From Morchella semilibera (Eukaryota > Ascomycota > Pezizomycetes > Pezizales > Morchellaceae): a stretch of DNA of 64,000 bases. How positions within the stretch are numbered: the first letter of the stretch is position 1; the number at the start of each line of letters is the position of its first letter. The notes below the pieces were generated by a model. That model made no database searches, was not told where the DNA came from, and worked only from the letters and a program-made list of their open reading frames with translations. Where the stretch lies: the NCBI GenBank assembly GCA_009192285.1, contig CM018604.1, positions 2,108,001-2,172,000 of the forward strand, in the 5' to 3' direction. The position numbers and the translations under genes are program-made. Shown here piece after piece: positions 1 through 12,116 of this stretch.

Positions 1-402
1 TTGAACAAGGTTGAACAGGTGCGATTATTACGAGTGGTACCGAAAGAAAATCGCAACGAGGCGCTGATGCAGACCCTTTGTGACATGCAAACATACTGTG
101 CTCCCCTGATGTATGAGTGCCTGGCCGAATATGGCATGAATAATATCGAAAAGATTCGTATCAGGATGCCCCTTGATGGGCCGTGGATGGAGGTTCTGAT
201 TAGTCGAGACGAGGCAAATTCTAAAGTGGAGGTTGTGTCATTGTTTCCAGATGTGGTTCTATCGGGAAAGCTGGCGAGTTTACTGGCTAATGGGCAGAGA
301 TGGGGCTGTTATGTGATCTATCAGAATAACAAGCGGAGAGTTGACAACTGTGCTTTGCTGGAGTTCAGGGAAAGAAAATGGTGTCCTGTTACCCACATTT
401 AG
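1..402 (+). CDS. 3' end of an unknown protein gene (partial)
   Basis: An open frame enters from the left window edge and stops at TAG 400-402, so the N-terminus lies outside. The 133 visible residues have an even, globular composition with no signal peptide, membrane segment or low-complexity tract. The C-terminal half alternates short hydrophobic strands with charged turns (around WMEVLISRDE and KVEVVSLFPDVV). I do not recognise the family. The first ATG in this frame is at codon 23, so a complete short gene starting there cannot be excluded. Coding status rests on ORF length and composition only. Confidence 0.45.
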   Translation: MNKVEQVRLLRVVPKENRNEALMQTLCDMQTYCAPLMYECLAEYGMNNIEKIRIRMPLDGPWMEVLISRDEANSKVEVVSLFPDVVLSGKLASLLANGQRWGCYVIYQNNKRRVDNCALLEFRERKWCPVTHI

Positions 403-569
403 CGTTGCATGTAAATTCATACATACTATAAAATTGGTCGGTCGAGTGACAGCAAATGTTTGTTGCAGATCATTTTAGCCTCAATTACTCTACGTCCCGT
501 AGTAGCATACTTGTCTTCTATACCTCTACTTCCATCGGCCTCAAAAACCGCAAACCATCCCTTTACACA

Positions 570-907
570 ATGGCTAGATCATCATTTGAAACTGAAGTCT
601 GCTCCTGGGGCTTCAAGGATGTATTCACATGGACCGACTCACCGTAAATCCCCTCCGTCATATCTTACCGACTTGATGAAATTTGTTAACAACGTACAGA
701 AACTACCATTACCCCCCACATAAACATAACGCGCTAACTACCCATCTAATCGTCAGCGGAAAACTTACGATTCGCTACCCGGAAGACCCTCAAACACCCG
801 ATAAGAAGGAGACCTTCGGTCCTGGTGGTAGAATCGATGTAGGGAGAGGCGTGGTGCACGAAGTTTGGATAGGAGAAGAAGGCTGTACCTACGTCATCGG
901 TGAATGA
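570..907 (+). CDS. small single-domain cupin protein (two exons)
   Basis: Join 570..643 and 700..907, giving 93 residues. The start is ATG at 570 (MARSSFETEVCSWGF...). The 56-nt intron 644..699 has donor GTAAAT and acceptor ACAG, and the split codon restores a continuous reading frame (...FTWTDSP-NYHYPPHKH...). Cupin motif 1 is visible as HYPPHKHNALTTHLIVSGKL (histidines that normally bind the metal) and motif 2 as GGRIDVGRGVVHEVWIG. Its length matches short stand-alone fungal and bacterial cupin_2 proteins. With no signal peptide it is likely cytosolic. The substrate is unknown; members of this superfamily range from metal-dependent enzymes to sensors. The next gene is over 2 kb away on the other strand. 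Confidence 0.8.
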
Positions 908-3214
908 GCGGGGACAATACCCAGGATAACAGAATTATGTAGTATAGGAGGGCTTTACTACATAGTCTTGTTCCCGGACCTTTATCAACTCTATCGACGA
1001 TGGCAGGACCTCGTTCTTGTGCTATAAATAACACCGTAGACTAGGAACGAGAACAGGGGCAATTCTTTTGAAATGGCTTTTACAATTATTAACTGTGGTT
1101 TATGATTATGGTTTTTTACTATCCACTTCACCATATTTTCTAAATAACCGGATGCGTGCTAGGTGGATTGGTTAGTGTGGTATTTAATAGGTGCAGCGTT
1201 CTAAATCCAGAATGCCGAGGGGCTTTGATGGGGATCCTTTCGCACGGGGTCCTCCTTTTCACTTTGTTTTTATTCTCGGTTGCGCCGAGACATTCAGTTT
1301 GTGGGATTAAGGTTTTTCATGTATGTATCAACACTGTCTCAATTGACCAAATAATGCTTACCCCCGAGCTGGGGCGTCCATCCACAAACTGCAGGCATGT
1401 TTTACTAGGTGACTTACATGAAATCACGCATATCATGCCAAAAAACGACGGCTGGAAGCCAATTCTCGAGACAGATGGACACCATTGTCTTGTCGACAGC
1501 CGATACACGTCGCTACTTTGTACCTCTTTATCTTGGAGTTTGTAGTCACTCGAAGCCGGGAAACGTATCGCGTGTCTCGTCTCTAGAGCTTTATTGCAGA
1601 GCATAAAGCATAGTCATTGGCGGGAAAGGAACCTACATTCCACCCACGGTGCTATTTATCCATCTAAAGTACCTTGTGCCTTTACCCCACATAGATGTAG
1701 CTTCGTAGCAGAGATTTACATGTACGTACCCTACCTGATCACTTTCGTAGAGCTACCAGCCCTGCCAAGTGTCGTGTCTGGCAGTAATAATATGTCGGGG
1801 TCATCTCGGCCACTTTAACCTCCACAGCTAGGAGACCAACATATGTAGGTTTGAAAAGGGACAGACGGGTCCCATGGTAACCTGGCCTGTACTGACCCTG
1901 TACTGACAATCAAATACGGCAATCAGATAAGTAGATACATGTACCGGGGGTTCAGTTCACCTAAAGTCTGAAGAATCTAAGATAGATACCCCTGTTTTAC
2001 AGCAAAATCTGCTGATCGAGTTCTTCAGGCTTATGCTGAACACCCGGTACTCTACTCTACGGAGCTCGCTAGCTCATGCCCATAATCCCCAGACTGCCAG
2101 GATAGGGTGGTTGCCAAGCTCCACGCAACCACCTTCCTATGTTAATTTCAATAAAGCCGTTGAGTTTATGGAGAGACAGATTATCTGCCAAGAAATAACC
2201 TCATCCAGGATGAGTATGTAGGCGGCTCAGCTCCCTCAGTTCAGAGCGGCTGGTCCCAGGGATGTAGGGGTAAGTGGGAAGATACCAAGCTGCTATGTTT
2301 GCGTGGGGGTGTCTTCTCACTTACCCCAACACCTAAAGTACTTTATCGTCATGGAACATCACTCGTCACCAAAGTTTATTCACAAACTCTAGCTCTACGG
2401 GCCCTGTCACCAGAGGCGTTGAGTGGTGTTTAAATCTATGAATATCTTAAGCCCGTTCGGCGGTGTGTACACAAAACCCGAAAAAAAAAATCCTATCCAA
2501 AGATAATTATATAAAAACTAGAATCCGAGAAGACTGGGATACGATTCATGATTTAACAGCAACAACATCGATCCTTCAAAACTGGGGCTTACAGCGGGAC
2601 CGGCGCGGAGTGCATGTAAGCCATATACTGCCAAAAGGCACGATATCTTTGAGCCTTTAACGTCTTTCTTTGTTTGTTTGTTTATTTTTGCCCCAAAGAC
2701 GCTAAAGTAGGTACTTCTAATCTAGAAACAGGCGAGGAGACACTGCTAGGTAGAGATTAAGATCACCAGTGAATAATATACATGTATGTTAGATGTAGTC
2801 AGATCATAGACACGCAGTCAAGGGCTTAAGGTTTCCCCGAAGTTACCACGAATTACGGCCTATGACAAGGAAAGCATCAGATTACGGATATAGTATTTAT
2901 TGTCTACTCTTACCCAGATGCCTTCCATGAGCGAGTCATCAACTATGCTTCTCTTTATAAACTCCTCTATTGGTCACTTGGTTCGAATTCAATGTGGAAC
3001 AATGCACGGACTCAACTAGACTGCAAATTTTAAATCTGATCTTCCATTGCGATATTTCCAAAGCGAACTCTATGCAAATACATAAAACCTTCTACATGCC
3101 CAAAAACCAACCGACCCGCGATCTATCTAAACAAAAAGAAGAAGAGGAAAAACACAAACAAAGCCAGCGCCGCCCCAATGAATGCATACACAATTCGTCA
3201 CCAAAACCCACTCC
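908..3214. other. intergenic, no gene seen
   Basis: Only short ORFs without protein-like composition or splice support. It contains the palindrome TACATGTA at 1936 and 2779 and a small TTTG repeat near 2668-2687. No RNA gene or mobile element was recognised. Confidence 0.6.
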
Positions 3215-3964
3215 TTAGGCTTTGAACTGTCTCGACCTCCTAACCTTTCCCCTTGTTGGGCTCTTCGACGCGCTTCTTGCGGAACCTGTTGCCCCTGACG
3301 ACCCCTGAGGTAATAACTTTGGCGATGCCTTTGGCGAGGCCTTTGGCGAACCCTTTGGCGAGGCCTTTGGCGAGCTCTTTGGCGAGCCTGGCGGGGTGGC
3401 GGGCATCCAGACCATGCTTTCTGGTTCCTGTCTCGAGATGGGGAGCCCAGTAACCTTGTATTTCGGGTCCTTGTAGACGATTCTACCACCCACACGCTCC
3501 CAGACGATGTACTCAAGATCTGGGTCATCGGGGTTCAGCACGTGCAGAGCCGTGACGCTGGGATTAGCCAGCAAGGCGGGCTCCTCTGTCGCCCTCCACA
3601 CACCGGTAAGGCCGTTTCCTGCCAATTTGTCCTCAAAGAGTCTGACGATGCCCGAGGCTCCCTCGGCGAATAGTCTTGACTCGGCGATCCCGGGCGACTT
3701 AGTCTTTGCCGCTGGAACCATGCTGATTGTCTTCAAACTTGAGTATTCGGGGCGCATTGAAGCATATGGGGATTTTTTTGCGCCCTTCGTGGCCCACATA
3801 AGGGCTTTTGTCCCTGTGGGCGTTCCTTTGCCATCCTCGCCGCAGTAGAAGACGGCGGTATTGGGTGCAGTTGCCCAAACATTTGCCTGTACTGCCGAAA
3901 AGAGGGTTGATAGGACGATGAAACCCTGGACGATGGTACCGAAAGAGGGAGCTGGAGCCAACAT
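3215..3964 (-). CDS. secreted protein with C-terminal SPK repeat tail, unknown function
   Basis: 249 residues, single exon. The chosen ATG at 3964 begins MLAPAPSFGTIVQGFIVLST, a good signal peptide with a likely cleavage after AVQA. An open frame extends upstream, but the extra N-terminus is low-complexity His/Ser/Thr and reads like translated 5' leader. The mature part (VWATAPNTAVFYCG...) is a roughly 140-residue globular domain rich in W and Y. It is followed by a basic tail of five-residue units (SPKAS, SPKGS), encoded by a 15-bp tandem repeat, and a final Arg/Lys-rich end. The domain is not one I can name. The tail suggests an extended, possibly cell-wall-associated segment; that is inference. 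Confidence 0.7.
   Translation of the reverse strand: MLAPAPSFGTIVQGFIVLSTLFSAVQANVWATAPNTAVFYCGEDGKGTPTGTKALMWATKGAKKSPYASMRPEYSSLKTISMVPAAKTKSPGIAESRLFAEGASGIVRLFEDKLAGNGLTGVWRATEEPALLANPSVTALHVLNPDDPDLEYIVWERVGGRIVYKDPKYKVTGLPISRQEPESMVWMPATPPGSPKSSPKASPKGSPKASPKASPKLLPQGSSGATGSARSASKSPTRGKVRRSRQFKA
3316..3386 (-). repeat. 15-bp tandem repeat inside the secreted-protein gene
   Basis: Units of the form CCTTTGGCGAGG/CCTTTGGCGAAC repeat five to six times and encode the SPKAS/SPKGS tail. The length is a multiple of three, so copy-number change would keep the frame. Confidence 0.8.
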
Positions 3965-6961
3965 ATTGAATGATTGAAAGTAAAAGTGATGCAAGAGAAA
4001 TATGAATTGGATTGGAAATGGAAGATGAAAGAGTGAATGAGTGTGTTGGTGAATAGTGTAGTGAGTGAATGTAGTGAGTGAATGTAGTGAGTGAAGACCG
4101 GCTTGCTGATTCGAAGTTGAGGGGACATTTACAGCTCTTAAATACACATTTCGTCCAGTATATTTTCTCGTCGTGGCGTAGACGTATATCTTCATTATCC
4201 TTCACCAGACTAAACCTACCGGAACACTGCCGTAGTATGTCGAAAAGCAGTATAGTAATAATTACAAAAAAAAGTTGGAGGTGTCCCGGTGACAGGGATG
4301 CCACGATATAGTTAATCTGCTTACAGTGTGCAGAGTATTATATTGAACCAGGGTTCTCGAGCTCATGCTCATGTGCCTTATTTTAACACCACCGCCGCCT
4401 CCGCCGCCTGTCATCTATAGGTCTGCATTCAACTTCACGACAAAACAGCATTAGCTCTTGCGTGATGACAATTAACCTTCTCGAGCAAGTAGGAAACGCC
4501 ACCATACTCGGATCAGGTCTATTGAGTTACTGTTTTCTACATCGACTCAATCTCCATTAAATGATTTCGTCTCGCCAATCCCCCCCACCCGACAGACATA
4601 CATACTACGTACATGTACCTAATGAGAGCCAATTGGTGAACACGCTGATTGCATTGTCTCTCGCTAACCGCCTTGCCCGAAGACCCGGTTATACACCGTA
4701 CACACTGGTCCCCAGCCTGACTCCTATGGGCGGTGTACTGCTGACTCGACTTACAGCACCAGGACCCTATAGCTAGATCACGGAGCAACAGTGCCGGCCG
4801 GTGGCTGCTCTTCACCGCTGCGGTGCGGCGCGGGGAGACCATGCATGGGGACCCGGCGGAGTGGTGCCTGTTCGCTAACCGTTATCCATCTAGATAGGGC
4901 CTGGGGGGGTGAAATCTAAAAGAGAAGGTACCTACATGTACCGAAGGTAGGTGATATCATTATAGGCTATAATTATGTATACAGGGCTGTATGTAGGTGA
5001 CACTAATGGACTGTGGCTGGGGCATGTCAGTGGAGCATGGGCGAGCACTCGTTTTTGTTTGGAACAGCACCCCACGCACCTGATCATTTTATCCAAGAGT
5101 AAATGTGAACTCTTCTGAACTCGAAAATAGTTTTTCCTTGCAATTACGTGATTGAGTGACTGTGCGGTGTTTTGGTTTCGCAGGGGCTGGTGATGATATC
5201 TATGTCTACATGTACCTACTTACTCACAACTACAAGATCTCAAGACCTCGTGACACGCCCCCCGGCATAGCATTCGGGCATTGACTTCGGGGAGAGAAAG
5301 GGGCCGGGTGGGGATAGGTACGTTTATTTAGGTACTGAACTAACTACATAGAGCACAGGGATGATGCTATTTGCAGTATATCCGGCCGATTACCCCGACG
5401 GCGCCGCACAGGGGTGGGGGGCCAGATTATCTTATCGACAGAGTCTCTCACCCGCAGTAGGTACATTATGCAACGCTATTTTAGCGAAAATGCGAGTTAT
5501 AGCTGAGGGGGGGGGGGGTTGCGGCTATGTGATGCCAGGGACAAGGGGTGCGGGGATTTGAAAGTAGCTATATAGTGGTTAGGCTGATTACATGTACTGT
5601 ATGTATCAAGGCGGCGTCATCATCCCCCTCGCCGCCCGTGCCTCCCTAAGCGGAGGAGGTGTGTCATAATATCTCGGGTTGGAAATACCGTCGGTGGGGA
5701 TACAAATCTATGCCCGTAGCACTAGAGCTAGTGTCGTGGATTGAATAATTACATGTAGCTACATGTAATTATTGGATAGAACGCCGGCCGAGTCTATTTT
5801 AAGTAGCGTAACTAGTACTACCGGTATTTGTAATGTTGTTTGATAATACGTGTGGTGCTGCTGAATATGCAAGTAGTATCGCTGCTGTGTTTTCCCAACT
5901 ACAATCAGTTCACTGTCGCCTACTCCTATGGTGGGGGGATATCATTGTAAGTACATGTAGTTGTTTGATCATAGGTTAGCACTCGATTCGGGGCTGTCAA
6001 TGTGTACCAAGGGTGTTAGAAAGTGACACATTTTGACTTAACAACGCCTAAGTACACCACTGAAAATACTTTCTAGGTGAAGTTTCGAGTATATATTCCC
6101 TCTATTATTACCTAGAATATATCTAGAGATGTCTGGATACTAAATGTTTGCTTTATAGGGGAGAAGTCACTTCAAGGCAGTAAAAATACAAAAAAGAATT
6201 GACAACAGACTCTTTTCTTTCCTGGTGATCACAATATGTATCTCAACGCTCATATTAACCTGGAAATAATCACATGTGGTATGTAACCCTCTGGTGGTTG
6301 ATAAATTATTAAATGTGCGTATGTAGGTACATGTACCCGCATACTATACGACAGAACGGGACTGACATCTACATGTAGAGTAGATCGATCTCTCTGTCTA
6401 CATGTAATTACATCATGTACATACTTTGTTTTATGCATGTATACAGGTAGACCCACCTATATACAATATTTGAAAACGAGTGCTCGCTTATAATAGAATC
6501 GTGGCACAAAGCCATGAACTGCCGATAATAAACACTTTATCCATCTCCTGCATGCGGCTCCTGTCGCACCTCAACATCCTTGCTGCCCTCGCCGCCAGCG
6601 CCATCTAGAATCTAAAATTAAAACAACAACCGGACACTAGAGTACAATCGTGCTCTTTGAAATATTGTCAATTGATGGCGACGTTAACTATCAAGGGCTA
6701 CATCAAACCCTTCCGAATTATTCTTAGTTTTTGTTTAATTGTTATAATGGTTAATTCGTTGGATGGTTTGTTCCTAAGTACTTGAGCTAACCGCTCCTCG
6801 CCGGGATAGCTAGGTGCGATGAGATGCTTGGAAGGGTTTCCCCGGTGAATCTTCTCGATAACCTTTACCGGCGGGGGCTCAAAGCATGACAAGAAGAAGA
6901 AGAAGAAGAAGAAAAAGACAACTATATCTACCTGACTTATCACCACCTTGATCTTCAAATT
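3965..6961. other. intergenic, rich in TACATGTA palindromes
   Basis: No convincing gene. It carries TACATGTA near 4610, 4933, 5207, 5589, 5750, 5760, 5951, 6327, 6370 and 6397, a 30-bp perfect palindrome at 5744-5773, a G run near 5507, a GTGAATGTAGTGA repeat at 4055-4095 (just upstream of the secreted-protein gene), and a (GAA)n tract at 6893-6917. Confidence 0.6.
5744..5773. repeat. 30-bp perfect palindrome
   Basis: The left arm AATAATTACATGTAG is exactly complementary to the right arm CTACATGTAATTATT with no spacer. It embeds two TACATGTA sites. It could extrude as a cruciform or bind a dimeric protein; nothing adjacent indicates a function. Confidence 0.85.
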
Positions 6962-8797
6962 ATGCCGAAAATTTTACTCCCACGCGACATGTTCCAGCTA
7001 CTTCCGGGAGAGATAATCGACGAAATCATTGCTTATTTGCTCCTACCCCAACACATTAACGTCGTCGAATCACTCACGCAGTCCTACGAGGATCAAACTT
7101 TAAGATCCTTAGCTACACTTTGCCGTGTCTCGAAAACCTTCTATGCCCATGCGGGACGACTTCTCTACGGCACCGTCACCATCGACGACCTCAACTCCCC
7201 TCTACTTGACTCGCTCGAAACCGTCAACGCAGATTGGGTCCGCTCGCTTATCATCCTTGAACACCGTCGGAGGCGAGTTATCGGGCATGAGCTAAGCCCC
7301 TATACCGCGAAAGAGCTAGAGAGATGGGAGAAACTTGAAAATGCTGTTGAGCGGATGGAGAACCTCGAGAGCCTTATGTAAGTACCCAATGTATTCTTCA
7401 GAGTTCATATACTACTATAAAGCTTGGGGCATTGGCCTTCGCGAGATTCCAGACTTAGCTGACCAGAGCAGCTATAAAGTGGACCATCATAGCCCTAGAC
7501 TATCCGCAGCTATATCGAGACGCCCGTTTTTACGCCACCTAACAGCCGAAAATACTGTTCCGTTTATCCCAGGTCCGCCACCGGTCCAGTCACTAGCAGT
7601 CTATTGGCTCCCTCACCGATCACGTGAGCTCGACTCTTTGCAGTCGCTCGTTTCACGCTCCGCAAAGGAACTGCGGAAGCTCCACCTCTCTCTACACTTC
7701 GTTGACGAACCAGAGATCCCGGAGATACTCGCAACGGTTTTCACTGAGCCGTATCAACTTCCGCTGCTAGAGCTAGCCTTGGATCTACCATCCTTTACAC
7801 CGGAAATAGTAAAGACACTCACCAGTGCAATCGACGTGTCGGGTCTGGTGCGATTGGATCTACAGAGCTCAAAGAATGCGGCTTGTTTGACAAGTGCGTT
7901 GACAGGCCAGGCCAAGAAGATACGGTGGCTGCGGGTTGAGGGTCCAGTGGCGCCATTCATAGCATCTTTCTCTGGACTCGAGTACCTTTCCTGGACTCAC
8001 ATGGAAGATGAGACTTTGGATGTCGATTTGATAGTGCAACACGGGGCATCGCTCAAGAATTTATTCCTGTCGACTCGATATATTCTCAGCGCTGCAGATG
8101 TTCAGAAATTGACGGCGGGGTGCCAGAAGCTAGAAGGACTATATATCAACGTGGATTATACTGAACTCGTATGTGCCCCCCCCCCCCCCTTTCCATGTTG
8201 ACTTCTCCGTGGTGCTGAAGCATCTTCCTCCTCTTCTAGCAATCAATAGCAGAGTCTCTAGCAACTTTGAAGTCGTTGCAAAAACTTCGGATAGCGCCTC
8301 GAATGGACGATAATGTTCTCACCCTCCCCAATGGCCCGTTCTATGTCCGCCCCGTCAGTTTCCGCGACAAAAGCCGCTTGCAACTCGAAGTATCAACCTA
8401 TTTCCCCTTCCTCCCGTACCTCGTTGACGGCATTGACGCTACGCTCGGCCTGCTCCTAGTCAGCGGTGTTACGTGCCCCGACATCGGGATCGGGGGACTA
8501 GTCCCGCCGTACGAGGGAATATTCGACCACACGTTTGAATGGGGGCTCGCGGTTCCACGGTTCAAGCGCTGGGTTAAGAACGGGAGGGCCGGTGATGACG
8601 AGATCATGACGATCAACTATAGAGGGGGGAACATTGGCGACCGGTATCGCTGTGAGGGGGTGGAGGGGGAGTGGGAATTGATGGATCCATATCATGGCTT
8701 CGTTGATAGGAAGCCGACGCCATTGGGTAGTGATAGGGTGCCATATTGTTGCGCGAAGAAGCTGAGGCGTTGTAAGCCTAGACCGCTTACTCGTTAG
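6962..8797 (+). CDS. F-box / leucine-rich-type protein (three exons)
   Basis: Join 6962..7377, 7472..8168, 8240..8797, about 556 residues. The N-terminus (MFQLLPGEIIDEIIAYLLLP...LATLCRVSKTFYAHAGRLLY) has the LPxEIxxxI...L..L..V.K.F...A..LLY pattern of fungal F-box proteins, which recruit substrates to SCF ubiquitin ligases. The long remainder has leucine-rich repeat-like stretches (SAKELRKLHLSLHF, LPLLELALDLPSF, LVRLDLQSS). Intron 2 (8169-8239, GTATGT...CTAG) is secure and in phase; it contains a C14 run. Intron 1 starts at a perfect GTAAGT (7378); I chose the acceptor at 7471 because it follows a GCTGAC branch point and restores the frame, but that exon start is less certain. There is no signal peptide. 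Its partner substrate is unknown. Confidence 0.8.
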
Positions 8798-9182
8798 TTA
8801 TATTTTGCGATAATTTGACCAAATAAATCGGGCCCAAGAGGGCTTTCTTTCCTTTTCGAACTCCAAATATCGGCGAAGGCTACTATGGGCATTGATTTCC
8901 ATGAAGTTTATGCCTAGAAAACTATCGTGTTCGAAATATTAACTATAGCAGCGGGGTGCATGTAGGTTCTTGAGGGAATTCGGTAGATACATGTAATCAT
9001 CTTGATATAATGGTGGTCTAGACCTGCCAATTATTACAGTCAGGATATACCCCCAATAATAAGTAATCCCAATATATCGGGCCGGAAGCCCATAACGGGT
9101 GACACTTTGTGATGCGAAAATTTTTCAATCTGCGCTAACTAGCGCTAGGAGCGTTATATCCATTTTTACTACAAAAATACAA
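8798..9182. other. intergenic between F-box gene and tRNA
   Basis: Nothing recognisable except one TACATGTA near 8989 and a short A/T-rich block just before the tRNA. Confidence 0.6.
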
Positions 9183-9260
9183 GCCTCGCTAGCTCAATCG
9201 GTAGAGCGTGAGACTCTTAGCGTAATCTCAAGGTTGCGGGTTCGACCCCCGCGTGGGGCT
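9183..9260 (+). tRNA. tRNA-Lys (anticodon CTT) with 5-nt intron
   Basis: A complete cloverleaf. The acceptor stem GCCTCGC pairs with GTGGGGC (including G-T pairs), with discriminator T. The D arm is GCTC..GAGC, the anticodon stem TGAGA/TCTCA, and the T arm GCGGG-TTCGACC-CCCGC. Removing GCGTA (9220-9224, one base 3' of the anticodon, the canonical tRNA intron site) gives a normal loop CT-CTT-AA. Box A and Box B sequences are intact. Apart from the intron it is identical in body to the minus-strand copy at 41283-41361. No long T run follows immediately; the nearest T stretches are about 60-90 nt downstream. Confidence 0.93.
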
Positions 9261-10929
9261 GTCTGTTTAGTAGGGCTTGCTGTTATGTGCATCACCATCT
9301 CTGTGGTATGTAGGCAACCATCCTTTTTATGGCAGATTGGATGGGGGTTCTCTTTTTTGTATTTGTATATACCGAGTCAACGTTTTGAGGGTGTCACTGT
9401 GCCGTTTCATGCTAGAGGTTGTAGGTGTGCCCTTCTATATATGTGGATAATACCACCACTAAAGCATATATTCCAACTCTATGGATCACTATTTTATATG
9501 CGTTCCTACTACCACTGCTTGCCTCGAGAGCGGCTACTATGTCATGTCTTTGCACCCATTCCTGAAGCCAAGCTACGGCCGGCCAGGGTACCGTGACGAT
9601 CGAGCAGTTCTAACTCCCGTGAGGCAGTGGAGTACCATAGAGAGCGCACATACGAATAGACAGTATTGCTAGGTGGAGGCTTATGATGATACGGAGTTTG
9701 TTGCGCTCGTGGTGCGTGGACACTGCGAGCGGGTAGTTCAGGCGGTGCTGTGGGGATGTGAGGATTCCTAGATATGCGAAATCGATGCCGGGAAGCACAG
9801 CGCCGGGACCGCGGAGCCCGAAAATCGCGGTGTTCGATCAATGATACGTCTTAGATCCAAGCACGGGGGGTGGTGGTTGGTGTCTTGTCGGTAGCGTAAC
9901 CTAATCCATGATCCCGAGAACCTAAAATCGGTGTCCCTCCCGGCCCTAATTAATTCGGCGTGCGGAGAGCGGACTGCCATTGCATTAAGTTATGTAGGCA
10001 TACGTACGTACCATATATCACCTTTCTCCTCTTTCTTCCCGCTGCATAGCCCCCCCAGTCGCGCCGCCGCGAGTAAATTTAGGTATGTTGTTTGCTCTGT
10101 GCCAATGCGGGTTTTACCCGCCGTTGCTGTCGCAATTGTCCGTTTTAGATTCGCAAGAGCGAAGATGGGTATGTATGTGGAGAGAGGTAAGTACGTGTAG
10201 AGTGTGAGGGTGAGGGTGAGGGTGAGGGTGGTGCACTGTCCGTCCTAGCAGCGAGCCAGCTTGGGGTTGAATGTCAAGTTGTAGAAGGAGATCCAAACGC
10301 AACGGGCATTTAATTTCCAAAAGTGCAAAAACCGTTTCTCTTCTTTTTTTTCTCCGCTGGCTGGTGGAAACGTGGACGTCGTCGTCGTCGATCAGGTTCA
10401 TATCCCTGTTTTCGCTCCGTTATTGGCGAAGTCAGCATGACGGAGGGATGTGTGTGTATGAATGATGAGTGTAGAAGAAGAAGTACCTATGTACCTTTGT
10501 AGCTTCCCTGTATATTTATGTCTCAAGCAAGAAAGAAGGTGTGCATTGAGCTTTTTTTCTTTCCTCCCCCTCCTCTTCCCGGAATGTTGTTGTCCTTACT
10601 CTCTCTCTCTCTCTCTTCGCTCTCTCTCCCTTCTTCCTTAGCATCGAGAAACAAAAAAATCAATTGCGATTCCCATACCCACGTCGCTTACGTACCCCTT
10701 CTTAACCTAACCCTTACTGCATCGACATCTTTTATTCGGTTTAAGCTTATCTCTATAGCAGACACATAGCGTTAATAGCAATTGGTTAGCCAGTAACTTA
10801 GTCTACAAGCTATCCCCCTAGATATCCCCTAAGCTTCGCCCCTCCCACCACAATATACGGTACGACACCTCCAGAAAAACAAAACACCGCACCACACCAC
10901 ACCACCCAACGCCACCCTAAAAGTCGGGA
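9261..10929. other. intergenic
   Basis: No gene supported. It holds a (GGGTGA)n minisatellite at about 10204-10231, a CT-rich stretch (10560-10640, CTCTCT run) and a C/A-rich block (10861-10920), which probably belong to the leader of the next gene. Confidence 0.55.
10204..10231 (+). repeat. (GAGGGT)n minisatellite
   Basis: Four tandem GTGAGG/GAGGGT units. A telomere-like G-rich hexamer but not the fungal TTAGGG unit. Confidence 0.75.
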
Positions 10930-12116
10930 ATGGCCTTCTCGCCCCCTTCCCCCCGGCTCCTCTAGAGTCTCCTCGCTCTATATCAACCTCCCCTCCCCCG
11001 CCCCGCCGGTCGCGGGCAGGATCATTCCAGTCTCTAATCGACGCCAACCCTCACTACGGCTTTTGCGCAGCCACCGGTGACGCACTCTCTTCCGCACCGT
11101 CTCTGAAAGACCTCCGACGCAACAGCACGGGTAGCCGTACACCGATGGGCAGACGGAGAGGAAGTGTTGTTAGTGCTGCGAGTCCAGGTGTCGGACTACC
11201 TAGAAATGAGAGCTTTCCGATCCAGGAGCATGAGGAGGAGGGTCTGAGGAACATGGCCGACCCGGCTGGCAAGGCAAGCGGTGGTGGGGATGGCGATGGC
11301 AGTGAAGTGCCGCCCCCGCACGATAAGGAGGAGGAGCACGAGCATAATCCGGGATGGTGGGCAGTTACGGTGCAGGGCTTGATTGCTTTCTGGAAGTTTT
11401 TCAAGACTCCTATGGTCCGTTAGCGCTTTTTTTGTTGCTTTTTTCCTCCGTTTCGGATGCTGACGGGTTGATGTTGATAGGGGTTCTGCATAACAATCTA
11501 CATGTTGAATATTGTCGCATGGGGCGGGATGTTGTTCCTCCTGCTCTGCAATGCTGCACCGGCAATGTGCAAGCCCTCTTGTAATCACATCGATTCTCCC
11601 CGCCGTATCTGGATCGAGATCGACTCCCAGATCCTCAATGCCCTCTTCTGCGTGACCGGCTTTGGGCTGATTCCATGGCGTTTCCGGGATCTCTACTTCC
11701 TCCTCAAGTGGCGTATTGCTGGGAAAAAGTCAGCGTTGATACGACTAGCTACGATCCATGATGGTTGGTTCAGGGTTCCGGCGGAGGAGGGTGGCGTTGA
11801 AGCGGGGCCAAAGGAAACTATGACCGGTGAGAGGGCGCCGCCGACCAAGAGTTGGAAAATGGACTTTGTCGTTTGGCTATATGTGTGGAACACCTTTCTG
11901 CAGGCCGTGTTGAGCGGGTTCATGTGGGGCATGAATCGCATTGAGAGGCCGAGCTGGAGTACGGGATTGTTTGTGGCACTAGCGTGTATTGTCGCCGGTA
12001 TTGCAGGTGGGATGGTGTGGTGGGAGGGAAGGAAGGTGAAGAGAATCGAAGGCGTTGAAGAGAAGGACCAGGGGAAGGAAGGTGAGAAGAGAGCAGAGGA
12101 GATTGTTGAGGTGTAG
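10930..12116 (+). CDS. DUF2985 family membrane protein (two exons; apparent frame break near the start)
   Basis: The secure part is 11145..11414 joined to 11481..12116; intron 11415-11480 is in phase. The hallmark of DUF2985 is clear in exon 2: AWGGMLFLLLCNAAPAMC, then SPRRIWIEIDSQILNALFC and TGFGLIPWRFRDLYFLLKWR. Further membrane segments are WLYVWNTFLQAVLSGFMWGM and GLFVALACIVAGIAGGMVWW, followed by a Lys/Glu-rich cytoplasmic tail. The frame of exon 1 stays open and protein-like far upstream of 11145 without an ATG. ATG 10930 opens MAFSPPSP in another frame and joins that protein if the C6 run at 10949-10954 has lost one base, so 10930 is the likely true start. These proteins are integral membrane proteins of unknown biochemical function, sometimes mislabelled as rhamnosidase. 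Confidence 0.8.

Noticed and set aside
9099-9596. 165-codon ORF over the tRNA-Lys gene
   Set aside because: It translates straight through the tRNA and flanking DNA; composition is random and the tRNA explains the conserved part.
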